Both the position numbers and the translations under genes were made by a program. A stretch of DNA of 18,609 nucleotides from UBA7236 sp964638865 (lineage in GTDB: Bacteria > Bacteroidota > Bacteroidia > Chitinophagales > BACL12). Below are positions 7,874 through 17,200 of this stretch, in pieces. The DNA lies in assembly GCA_964638865.1 (NCBI GenBank), contig CAZXBG010000084.1, positions 1 through 18,609 of the forward strand. Reading direction: 5' to 3'. The notes under the pieces were generated by a model. That model had not been told where the DNA came from, did not search any database, and saw only the letters and a program-made list of their open reading frames with translations. Position 1 is the first letter of the stretch, and the number at the start of each line of letters is the position of its first letter.

Positions 7874-10262
7874 TTTATTGCTTTTCTTGGCAACTACCTT
7901 AAATGCCTGTGGATGGAATGAAGATGAAGAATCGATCAGGGTTTCGCTTTTCAGAGCTCAAATGAGTTATGGCTTCGCATTTGATCCATTTAAATATTCC
8001 TTTAATTATTTTAACAGTTACCAACCCGATCCCGAGCGGTACGATCAATTAAAAAACTGTGCAGAATGGCAAACTAAAATGGGCCCGCAGGTTTCCATTA
8101 AAGATATAGACCTCATTCTCTATAACACAGAACCTGAATTATTCGAACTTGCCTTTACAAATAATGCACTATCCAAAATATTTTCCGGAAATACCTTTAT
8201 TCAATCTCTTTTGCTAAAAGAAAACAAGGATGTATTGAACTATTTGACTTTTGCAAAAGAAATGGAATATTTTAGTTTTACAAATTTAGGATATGGCGGT
8301 AAATGGGAATCCTGGGGTATTCCGGGCGGAAGCACAAACTACATAAAAGAATACACCTCTGTGGAAAAATTAATTCCGGCGATTGAGGATACATTTCTTC
8401 GGCAGCGATATGCTTTTTTAATGTTGCGATATTTCTATTATGTGAGAAGAAATGAGGAATGTATTAAAATGTATGACACCTATTTTTTACATAGTAGGAA
8501 CAGCGTTATAGAACCCTGGGCACTTTTATTTAAAGCACATGCGAACGACGCACTTGGCAATCATGATCAGGCAAATTATTTATTCAGCAAGGTATTCGAC
8601 AGGAGCGATGAAAAAAAATTATCCGCTTATCAAAATTTTAATAAAAAACAAGAATCTTTAGACCGTTCACTTGCGCTGGCAGCAAACGATAAAGAAAGAT
8701 CGGTAATATTAACGATGTCAATCGCAAATTATCCCGGTCCCGCTTTGGAAAAAATTAAAGTGATCTCCGAATTGGGAGCAGAGGAAAAATATATGGCATT
8801 TTTAATTACCCGCGAGATCAACAAACTGGAAGACTGGATATTCACTCCAAAATTAACGATCTATAATGCATCAGTACCCAGGAAAAAAGACAAAAAAGGC
8901 ATTTGGTATTATAATGATCACTGGGCCGATTATGAAGCAGCGAAAGTAAACAACTATAAAAAAGATATTATATACCTGCGTCAGTTGCGCACTTTTCTCG
9001 TTTCTCTGCAACCAGGCTCAAAGGGAGAATTCAAAGATCTGTTGGCCATTGCAATAGCACATTTATATTATATGGACGATGATCTCGTGTCAGGGAAAAA
9101 ATATATTAATAGCATTCCCGAAACTGCAAATGTCTACATTAAAAATCAAAAATATATTGAACTTGCTTTAGTGGAATTGAAAAACAGCAATCTGAAAGTA
9201 AACCCAAATAATACAGTTATAAATACCAGTTTATTTCATTTGGAAAAAATTGCAGGTACAGAGTCGGCGCATTATAAAAGTTTATATTCTTTGTTGCGGA
9301 TTATGAGTAATAGTTATAAAGCTGCTGGAAATAATGCAGTGGCAGCGTTATTATACACAAAGTCTGATATCTATAAATCCAAATCCGAAATACTAAACAG
9401 CGATTTGTATTATAATTATTTTGACTATTACAGAATGTATTCATTAATTGGGTATCTCGACAGAATTGCATCGCCTTCTGATATCGATAAAGTTTTACAT
9501 ATTATTGAGAAAAAAAATAAAACAGATCTGGAAAAATTTTTATGTGACCAACCGCTTGCAGATAAACATCAATATCTTGACCTGAAAGGAACACTTGCTT
9601 TCCGGAACAACGATCTGAAATTAGCATCAGAAGTATTTTCTCAGATACCACAAACATTTTACGACACCGCATATTATTACAGGGATTATTTAAATGAAGA
9701 TCCTTTTTTTCCGAAAGCATTTCGTTTTCAAAAAAAACGAAATTTTAATTACCCTTTTAAAAAGTCAGAATTTATCAATACGCTGATATCGCTTAAGCAG
9801 GAAGCGGAAACGGATGTGCAAAAAGCAGCAGATAATTATATTTTACTTGGACATGCGTATTTCAATTGTTCGTATTGGGGAAATTCCTGGATGATGTTGA
9901 GTTACAGTAACAGCAGTGTAGATGAAGAACTTAACGACAACGATTATTTATACGGACGTCAATATCCCCAGCGTCAAAAAATGCAAATGGGAAATTATTA
10001 CAATTGCACTTTGGCAAAACAGTATTACACTAAAGCATTAAAATCCGCCACAAACGACGAACAAAAAGCAATGGCAAGTTTAATGATACATGTTTGCGAG
10101 TACGACGCATACCTTGCCTCATTGGTGGGAAAAGAGTATGACGAAACAAAAAGATATATACCCGGAATATCGCTAAAAAAATTCTATTCCGATTATAAGG
10201 AGACCAATGTATTCAAAACATTTAGTTGTCCCTTGCTTGAAGATTTTATTGCACGTAAATAA
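7827..10262 (+). CDS. Large lipoprotein with alpha-solenoid/TPR-like body, unknown function
   Basis: This is an 811-residue protein whose start overlaps the previous gene by 47 bases. The overlapping N-terminus encodes a good lipoprotein signal peptide (MAQKILIKYI, hydrophobic core, lipobox LNAC with Cys28), which supports ATG 7827. After the cysteine comes GWNEDEE, an acidic run resembling the Bacteroidetes lipoprotein export signal, so surface exposure is possible (inference). The body is almost all helical with TPR-like pairs, for example FKAHANDALGNHDQANYLFSKVF near 235-260, LDLKGTLAFRNNDLKLASEVF near 590 and YYTKALKSATNDEQKAMASL near 735. An aromatic-rich patch (YILLGHAYFNCSYWGNSWMM) lies near 670-690. 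No catalytic motif is recognised. A scaffold or binding role for the barrel-like partner is inferred from the gene overlap alone. It ends 13 bases from the stop of the convergent propeller gene, without a visible terminator. Confidence 0.85.
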   Translation: MAQKILIKYIHCLIFNLLLFLATTLNACGWNEDEESIRVSLFRAQMSYGFAFDPFKYSFNYFNSYQPDPERYDQLKNCAEWQTKMGPQVSIKDIDLILYNTEPELFELAFTNNALSKIFSGNTFIQSLLLKENKDVLNYLTFAKEMEYFSFTNLGYGGKWESWGIPGGSTNYIKEYTSVEKLIPAIEDTFLRQRYAFLMLRYFYYVRRNEECIKMYDTYFLHSRNSVIEPWALLFKAHANDALGNHDQANYLFSKVFDRSDEKKLSAYQNFNKKQESLDRSLALAANDKERSVILTMSIANYPGPALEKIKVISELGAEEKYMAFLITREINKLEDWIFTPKLTIYNASVPRKKDKKGIWYYNDHWADYEAAKVNNYKKDIIYLRQLRTFLVSLQPGSKGEFKDLLAIAIAHLYYMDDDLVSGKKYINSIPETANVYIKNQKYIELALVELKNSNLKVNPNNTVINTSLFHLEKIAGTESAHYKSLYSLLRIMSNSYKAAGNNAVAALLYTKSDIYKSKSEILNSDLYYNYFDYYRMYSLIGYLDRIASPSDIDKVLHIIEKKNKTDLEKFLCDQPLADKHQYLDLKGTLAFRNNDLKLASEVFSQIPQTFYDTAYYYRDYLNEDPFFPKAFRFQKKRNFNYPFKKSEFINTLISLKQEAETDVQKAADNYILLGHAYFNCSYWGNSWMMLSYSNSSVDEELNDNDYLYGRQYPQRQKMQMGNYYNCTLAKQYYTKALKSATNDEQKAMASLMIHVCEYDAYLASLVGKEYDETKRYIPGISLKKFYSDYKETNVFKTFSCPLLEDFIARK

Positions 10263-10275
10263 TACAATTTAACAA

Positions 10276-11607
10276 TTACTTTATCATCAAAATCTTTTGT
10301 GTTAAACTGTATTTATCAAAATTCAACACACAAAAAAACGAGGTATTGTAAAAATATTCTAATTTTAACTCCAATGTATAGGTACCTGATTGTTGTTTTC
10401 CATTTACCAAAGTTTTAATAAATCGGCCTCCGCTATCGTAGATTCTCAAATTTACATTTCCGCTGTAAGGAATTGTATATTGTAATTTTGTTATATCAGA
10501 AAATGGATTTGGGATACATTCTGAAAATGCAAATCCTTCCGGTACAACTTCTTCCGATATTGGAGATATATTATCAGGAGAATATTTATAGATTCTTTTA
10601 CCGGATGCATAAGCTAAAGTATCATTTACTTTTCTAAATCTATTAAGCGAATTAAAAGTTATAAAGTTTGACCAGGTTGCGCCTCCATCCATTGTTTCTC
10701 CATTGTCGAATCCGGCACCACCGGCCCAGCCAATGGTATCATTAAAAAATCCTATTCCTTCCAGATACACATCTGCATCATCAAACAAAACTTCATTCCA
10801 CGTTAAACCACCATCAATAGTTTTTAAAACAAAAGTAGAATCCTGCACACTTTCATTCACTACGGTAACGTATCCAATATCATGTGAAGGAAATGTGATC
10901 TTCCAACACAATTGCCAATCGCGATTTCCTCTCACTACTCGTGTCCAGTCAGCACCGCCATTTGTAGTTCTCAGTATCTGATAATTATAATGTTCTCCAT
11001 CTTCATTCAACATTGCGCCTACAATAATGCCGGTATCGGGAGAAACGAAATAGGCATCAATTAAACTTTCCGCAATTAATGACATGTCTGTGGAGGTCCA
11101 AGTTGCACCACCGTCTGTTGTTTTTAAAAAACAAGTTGTAGGTCCGTGATATCTTCCCAGCGCAAAAATTATTTCTTCACTAAAAACATAAATGCCGCAA
11201 ATTCCCGGAGGAAGGGGACCACTAATTGTTTCAACTCTGTTCCAGTTAATTCCGCCATTGTTAGTTTCATATAAAGGATACGCATCAAGGGTAGGCGACC
11301 AGTTTCCGGTACCCAGATTTCCGGCCCAACCTTTTGAACCATTTGCAAATCCAATACATCTCCACGACATGGAATCATTGTCCACCATAGTATTCCAGCT
11401 TTCGCCTCCATCGTTGGTTTTATAAATAAACCCATCAACATTACACACCCAACCGGTATCGGGATTTATAAAAAAAAGGTCATCATGTCGGAACGATAAA
11501 GATGTTGGAGAGTTGGTCAATACCTGCCAGGTTTGCGCTTTTAAACCGAAAGTAATTAGGAATAAAATGTAGCACAATATGAATTTAACGCCCGAAATTT
11601 TTTGCAT
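10276..11607 (-). CDS. Secreted Asp-box (BNR/YCF48-like) beta-propeller with T9SS sorting domain
   Basis: This 443-residue protein has a signal peptide at 1-24 (ending GLKA before Gln). Six Asp-box repeats of the S/T-x-D/N-x-G-G-x-x-W type start near residues 63, 114, 162, 213, 262 and 304: KTNDGGESWN, ETNNGGINWN, KTTDGGATWT, RTTNGGADWT, KTIDGGLTWN and ETMDGGATWS. This spacing of about 50 residues fits a six- or seven-bladed propeller such as the sialidase/photosystem-assembly-like family. The sialidase catalytic residues cannot be assigned, so no enzymatic role is claimed. Residues about 362-443 are a type A T9SS C-terminal sorting domain (CIPNPFSD, LRIYDSGGRFIKTL, final KILMIK), so the protein should cross the outer membrane. 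It is convergent with the lipoprotein pair. Confidence 0.9.
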   Translation of the reverse strand: MQKISGVKFILCYILFLITFGLKAQTWQVLTNSPTSLSFRHDDLFFINPDTGWVCNVDGFIYKTNDGGESWNTMVDNDSMSWRCIGFANGSKGWAGNLGTGNWSPTLDAYPLYETNNGGINWNRVETISGPLPPGICGIYVFSEEIIFALGRYHGPTTCFLKTTDGGATWTSTDMSLIAESLIDAYFVSPDTGIIVGAMLNEDGEHYNYQILRTTNGGADWTRVVRGNRDWQLCWKITFPSHDIGYVTVVNESVQDSTFVLKTIDGGLTWNEVLFDDADVYLEGIGFFNDTIGWAGGAGFDNGETMDGGATWSNFITFNSLNRFRKVNDTLAYASGKRIYKYSPDNISPISEEVVPEGFAFSECIPNPFSDITKLQYTIPYSGNVNLRIYDSGGRFIKTLVNGKQQSGTYTLELKLEYFYNTSFFCVLNFDKYSLTQKILMIK

Positions 11608-11619
11608 AAATTTAATTTT

Positions 11620-11658
11620 ACCAATTAATTGCGATTAGTAAAAATACCAATTAAATTG
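11620..11658. repeat. Short direct repeat upstream of propeller gene
   Basis: ACCAATTAATTG (11620-11631) recurs as ACCAATTAAATTG (11646-11658), about 26 bases apart centre to centre, just upstream of ATG 11607. Between them on minus is TATTTTTA, one base off the -7 consensus. This could be a regulator site, but the AT-rich context makes it uncertain. Confidence 0.3.
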
Positions 11659-11677
11659 AAAAGTAATACCTGTAAGC

Positions 11678-11707
11678 AAAAAAAGCCTCGCAAAATGCAA
11701 GGCTTTT
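11678..11707 (-). terminator. Factor-independent terminator after the first MopE/Ig paralogue
   Basis: AAAAGCCTcGC (11681-11691) pairs with GCaAGGCTTTT (11697-11707) around a small loop. On minus the hairpin is followed by a T-run (11684-11678). It lies 16 bases past the stop of the gene ending at 11723. Confidence 0.85.
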
Positions 11708-11722
11708 CAAAAATAATCTTGT

Positions 11723-14050
11723 TTATTTATTTATCACCAATTGTTTTACCATTTGAATTTCTTCTGTAGCAATTCGTATCATGTAAACACCGGATGCAAA
11801 ATTTACTGTTGAAATAATATCCGAATAATTATTATTTACAAGGTCTACATTTTTTGTAATAAGGATATTCCCCAATAAATCTGTTACTGTGAGTTCTGCG
11901 GTATATTGACCTATATTTTCAGTAGTAAATACAATATTGAACTGGTCTTTTGCAGGGTTTGGATACACTTCCAATTGCGAATCGGAAATCAAATTTCCTT
12001 CTTTGCAACTTGCTATTATGGTTTTAATTGCAGATGTTTTAGAACAACCTGCTGCATTAAATACTTTTACGCGATAAGCACCCGGTGCAGTAGCAATTAA
12101 AGTCTGACTAATTTCCCCCGGAATTGTAATCCCGTCTTTTATCCATAAATAAGTAAATCCTACTCCAGCATTTGCAACAAGATCAACATTTGGAAGTCCG
12201 CAAAGATCGGTACCGTCAGGAGTTGAAATAGTAGCGCCCGGGTTTGAATTTACAGTACAAGAAGTGATTGCTGATGTAGCAAAACATCCACCCGGAACGG
12301 TAACTTTTAAAGTATAATTACCTGACTTTGTAACATTATAAGTTGCACCTGTTCCACCTGCCAAATTTGCTCCATTTCTCATCCATTGATAGGTAAATCC
12401 AACTCCGGTATTTGCATTTAAAATCAGGTTTGTTCCTTTACAAACAGTAGTTGCCCCTGATGGCGTAATAGTGGCAGTTGCTGCGTTTTCATCAATAGTT
12501 ACATTACAATTATCATCAATTCCATTGCATAATTCAACTGCACCGGGATTAATAGATGCCAGTAGATCGTTACAATCGGTGCTGTTTGCCGAATAACCCG
12601 GAGGCACACCTATACAACTTGTGGTAGTAACAGCAATATTTCCATATCCATCACCATCTGCATCCTGATAATAAGTAACCAGAGTGCAAGTGGAAACAGT
12701 CAGATTATAATCCTCCGTTTCCCCTTCATTATATAAGGTTGCTGATTCACCGGAAAGTGGAATTGCGTTATATAAACTTCTTACACGCATTCTTGTAGTT
12801 CCCAAAGTTGCTGTTCCCGGAACAGTGATGGTTCCGTTTACAATAGCTGTAGTTGGTGTTGTTGATTGAAAAGCAAATTCACTTGCATCATTAAAATCAC
12901 CGTCAATATTCCAATCTACCCAAATGCCATAACCTTGTCCATAATCCACACCTGATTGCAAACTGATATTAAAAGTAGAGCTAACATTTGCAACAGCGGT
13001 TATGCCGGAGAAATAGGTATAATTTCCCGGATTTACCGAACAACTTGTATTCAAATTTGTGATATTAGTAACTGCACCTATTGTTGAAAAATCATCAATA
13101 AAATCCAATGTTTCACAACTAGGTTCAATATATAATGCTTCCGTATAACACACATCGGCGCCGGTTGTAAAAGAATTATTGATACAGGCAGTTACACCGG
13201 TTACATTATATGGGCGTATCTTCCACTTATACAAAGTATTAGCACTTAACAAGGCTGCATAAGAAAGTGCTGCTCCAAGATCAACATTATTGGCAACATT
13301 ATTATAATTAGGTGCATTTGAACCCATTGTTAGTTTATATCCTGTTGCAAAAGGAACAATATCCCAGGTAACTTCCATATTTCTGCAAATACCAACTGCT
13401 GCTTCGACAGGAGAAAAAGAGGTTAAACAACCCGGACTCGTAACTACATTTCGTTGAACAGAAATGTCATCCATAAAAATATTGAATCCGAAACCTGAAA
13501 TGGCCTTAAAAATGATATAGTTAGTTGCTGTATTGTAAGTTGACGGCACTGTAAAAGTATAATTATACCAACCTTCTGCAGTTTCTGAAGGAGTAGCGGT
13601 CATTTTTCTGTTAATGGTTCCCATTAAAGTTCCACCGGCGGAAGCATTGGTAGTATTTACATAAACCTCCATTTTATCGGATCCAAAACCCGGGTCACGG
13701 TACATCCAAAAACTTACAGTATAGGAACCGGAAATTGTGAAATTCAAAACAGAGGTGCTTAGATCGCAGGCTGTTCCTGATGCAAAATAAAAGGAATTGA
13801 ATTTTGCCTGGGCAGGGTCTGTATGTGGCTCCTGAATTGGAGATCCGCCTGTGGTAACTCTGGTAAATAAACCCGGTAAACCTGTTCCGGCAACCTTAAT
13901 GTTTGTCCAACCTACAGGAGGCATAATCGCAAAATCGTCAAAACCCTCTGCTAATAAGGTGTCTTGAGCTTTAACAGTATTTGTTGGGATAAAAAATGCC
14001 AAACATAATAAGATGCTTAACATTTGCATTGGGGAGGATAAAAATTTCAT
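11723..14050 (-). CDS. Secreted multidomain protein: choice-of-anchor J, FN3-like, GEVED, one MopE unit, two Ig-like, T9SS tail
   Basis: This is a 775-residue protein. The signal peptide is 1-28 (ending TVKA before Gln). About 30-200 is a choice-of-anchor J (MAM-like) domain: GFDDFAIMPPVGWTN, SFWMYRD, FMDDISVQR. About 205-298 is FN3-like. About 373-452 is a GEVED domain (IWVDWNIDGDFND, closing with NEGETEDYNL). About 458-521 is one MopE-type unit (DADGDGYGN, TDCNDLLASINPGAVELCNG, IDDNCN). Two Ig-like domains follow at about 525-600 and 605-682 (GVGFTYQW, TPDGTDLCG). A type A T9SS sorting domain fills 694-775 (LEVYPNPAKDQF, final QLVINK). The protein should be exported through the outer membrane and attached or released, probably as an adhesin or matrix-type protein; that role is inferred. 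It is a paralogue of the next gene upstream but has a single MopE unit rather than an array. Confidence 0.93.
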   Translation of the reverse strand: MKFLSSPMQMLSILLCLAFFIPTNTVKAQDTLLAEGFDDFAIMPPVGWTNIKVAGTGLPGLFTRVTTGGSPIQEPHTDPAQAKFNSFYFASGTACDLSTSVLNFTISGSYTVSFWMYRDPGFGSDKMEVYVNTTNASAGGTLMGTINRKMTATPSETAEGWYNYTFTVPSTYNTATNYIIFKAISGFGFNIFMDDISVQRNVVTSPGCLTSFSPVEAAVGICRNMEVTWDIVPFATGYKLTMGSNAPNYNNVANNVDLGAALSYAALLSANTLYKWKIRPYNVTGVTACINNSFTTGADVCYTEALYIEPSCETLDFIDDFSTIGAVTNITNLNTSCSVNPGNYTYFSGITAVANVSSTFNISLQSGVDYGQGYGIWVDWNIDGDFNDASEFAFQSTTPTTAIVNGTITVPGTATLGTTRMRVRSLYNAIPLSGESATLYNEGETEDYNLTVSTCTLVTYYQDADGDGYGNIAVTTTSCIGVPPGYSANSTDCNDLLASINPGAVELCNGIDDNCNVTIDENAATATITPSGATTVCKGTNLILNANTGVGFTYQWMRNGANLAGGTGATYNVTKSGNYTLKVTVPGGCFATSAITSCTVNSNPGATISTPDGTDLCGLPNVDLVANAGVGFTYLWIKDGITIPGEISQTLIATAPGAYRVKVFNAAGCSKTSAIKTIIASCKEGNLISDSQLEVYPNPAKDQFNIVFTTENIGQYTAELTVTDLLGNILITKNVDLVNNNYSDIISTVNFASGVYMIRIATEEIQMVKQLVINK

Positions 14051-14071
14051 GTTTTAGTGTTTATTAGGTCA

Positions 14072-14079
14072 CAAAGGTA
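14072..14079 (-). promoter_or_regulatory. Bacteroidetes -7 promoter element
   Basis: TACCTTTG on minus matches TAnnTTTG, ending 21 bases before ATG 14050. Only a loose TTCG is near the -33 position. With the terminator at 14230-14263 just upstream, it suggests independent transcription of this paralogue. Confidence 0.55.
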
Positions 14080-14229
14080 GGGTATTCCAGTCATTTTTAC
14101 GAACTTAAGGTTTCAAATTATTGACGAATACGATAACGCATTAGTTGCTTCAATACGATTTACCCGGAACTATCTCGAAATTATTTTATATGGGTAGAAA
14201 TTTTTTTCATATTATTTGTTTTATCAAAT

Positions 14230-14263
14230 AAAAAAAGTCCCGCCTTAAATTAGGTGGGACTTT
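14230..14263 (-). terminator. Factor-independent terminator after the repeat-array paralogue
   Basis: AAAGTCCCgCCT (14234-14245) pairs with AGGtGGGACTTT (14252-14263). On minus a run of T (14236-14230) follows the stem. It lies 22 bases past the stop at 14286 and before the promoter of the next paralogue. It could act weakly in both directions. Confidence 0.88.
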
Positions 14264-14285
14264 ATAAAATCAAATTAATTTCAAT

Positions 14286-17200
14286 TTAATACTGTATCAC
14301 TAATTGTTTTGTGTATTCCTGAGTGCCTATCAACACCTTAACAATATACAATCCTGAAGGAATATTATTTTGAAGCGCTATAATTTCTGATAGCATTCCA
14401 TTGATAACGGATGCATTTTGCATATAGATTTCCTCTCCTATCAGACTAAATATTTGAATTGTTGCTGTCAATTCCGTTGTATTTGTATTTACTGTAATTG
14501 TAAATTTATTTGCAGATGGATTGGGATAAATAGTAAAACCATCATTATTATTCACAGCCTCTTCTCTGCAAGTTTTCACAATTGTGGTTGAAGCGGAAGT
14601 TTTAGCACAACCTAAGGCACTGGTAACTTTTACCTTATAATTTCCGGTGGTAGTAGCAAAATAAGTTATGGCCGTTGCACCTGTAATTGCTGCGGCCCCT
14701 TTATACCATTGATAGGTAAATCCTGTTCCATTATTTGCTTTTAAACGCACATTCACACGGCCGCAAAGATCGGTTCCGTCAGGAGTAGTTACGGTTGCTG
14801 TTGGGGTAGAATTAACGGTAACAACCGTTGTTGTGGATGTTGCTAAACAACCGCCAGTAACGGTAACCTTAACAGCATAATTCCCGGTCATTGTTGCAGT
14901 ATAATTAATTGTGGTAGCACCACTAATATTATTGCCGTTTTTTGTCCATTGATAGGTATATCCAACACCCGTGTTTGCTGATAACACAACATTGAATCCT
15001 TTACAAAATGAAGTTGGCCCACCCGGAGTAATTGTTGCTGAAACAACTCCTTCATCAATTGTTACATTACAATTATCATCTATGGAATTACATATTTCAA
15101 TTGCACCCGGTTTAATTGCTGCATTGCCGTCGTTACAATCGGTATTATTGGTAACCGAACCTATAACAACTACACAACTATTAACCGGTGATGCAAGTGC
15201 ACTTCCAAATCCATCGGCATCGGAATCGGTATAATAATTTGTAAAAATTAATCCATCATCAATTCCACCAACACAATTATCATCAATACCATTACATATT
15301 TCTGTTGCACCCGGTTTAATTGCTGCATTGCCGTCGTTACAATCGGTATTATTTGTAACCGAACCAANNNNNNNNNNNNNNNNNNNNNNNNNNNNNNNNN
15401 NNNNNNNNNNNNNNNNNNNNNNNNNNNNNNNNNNNNNNNNNNNNNNNNNNNNNNNNNNNNNNNNNNNTTCTGTTGCGCTTGGTTTAATAGCTGCATTGCC
15501 GTCGTTACAATCGGTATTATTTGTAACCGAACCAATAACAGCTGCACAACTATTAACCGGTGATGCAACTGTACTTCCAAATCCATCGACATCGGAATCG
15601 ATATAATAATTTGTAAAAGTTAATCCATCATCAATTCCCCCAACACAATTATCATCAATACCATTGCATATTTCTGTTGCACCCGGTTTAATTGCTGCAT
15701 TGCCGTCGTTACAATCGGTATTATTTGTAACCGAACCAACAACAGCTGCACAACTATTAACCGGTGATGCAACTGCACTTCCAAATCCATCAGCATCAGA
15801 ATCGGTATAATAATTTGTAAAAATTAATCCATCATCAATTCCACCTGCACAATTATCATCAATACCATTGCATATTTCTGTTGCGCTTGGTTTAATAGCT
15901 GCATTGCCGTCGTTACAATCGGTATTATTTAAAACATATCCAACAGGAGCAGGAGCACCTGTGCATTGCGTAAGTGTTACTAAAACATTTCCAAAAGTGT
16001 CGCCATCGGCATCGGCATAATAAATTACTGTTGTGGCGCACGCATTTATTTGAATATTATAATCTTCTGTTTCTCCTTCATTAAATGTAGTGCATGCATT
16101 TCCCGCAACTGGAACATAATTATATGCGCAGCGAACGCGCATTCTTGTTATTCCCGGAGTTGCCGAATAAGGAACAGCAATAATTCCATTTACAATTGCA
16201 GTTGTTGCAACACCCGAATTAAAAGCATATTCTCCTGCGTCATCAAAATCACCATCAATATTCCAGTCGATCCATATTGCATATCCCTCCGCAAAATCGG
16301 GACCCGATTGCATGCTTACATTAAAATTATTCCCTTGCACTGCAGTAACTGTTTTTGCAGAAAAATAAGTGTAATTATTCGGATTAGGGGAACAACCGGT
16401 ATTCATATTTGTAATATTGGTTACTCCCGATGTAGTAGAAAAATCATCAATATAATCTTCCGTTCCGCAAGAGCCATCGAGATAAACAGGAATACAATAA
16501 CAAGTGGAAGTACCTGTACTAAATGTGCGAAAAGCGCAACCTGTTGCTTCACCAAATCCATTATAAGGTGTTATTTTCCATCCGTAAGAAGTGGAAACAT
16601 CTAGATCAGAAAAATAGGTTAATGCAACACCCAGATCAGCATTATTTAAAATATTATTATAATCAGGACTATTTGATCCTATGGTCATTTTGTATCCCGA
16701 TGCAAGTGCAACAATATCCCAACTTAAAGTGGTATTGATACATAATCCGGAAGTTGCCTCGGCAGGTGAATAAGTTAATACGCAACCGGGCGTGGCAGGT
16801 TCTTGTCTGTCGACAGAAATATCATCTACATAAAGATCATTTCCAAAAGCAGAAGTTCCTTTAAAAATAATATAATTTACGGCGGTATTAAATGACGGAG
16901 GAATGGTGAAAGTATATTGATACCATCCATTAGTTAAAACTACCGGCGATTGACTTCTGTCGCGATTAATTGTACCAAGTAAGGTACCTCCCACAGAAGT
17001 TTGTGTGGTATTTACAAAAACTTCGAGTTTATCGTTAGCAACATATCCATCTCTGTATATCCAGAAACTAGCGGTATAAGAACCCGCAGTGGTAAAATTG
17101 AGTGATGCAGTGCGAAGGTCGCCGGAAGTGCCTGCACCGAAATTGTGCGAATTAAATCTAATCTGCCAACTTCCTGTATGCGGAGTTTGTGAAGGGTAAA

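Noticed and set aside
15055..15930. CRISPR-like array
   Set aside because: The repeat is long (204 bases), has no spacers, and is in-frame coding sequence for MopE units.
16050..16604. Plus-strand 184-residue frame rich in Cys, Ile and Asn
   Set aside because: It is antisense to the GEVED and FN3-like part of the repeat-array gene, and its composition is that of a reverse-frame shadow.
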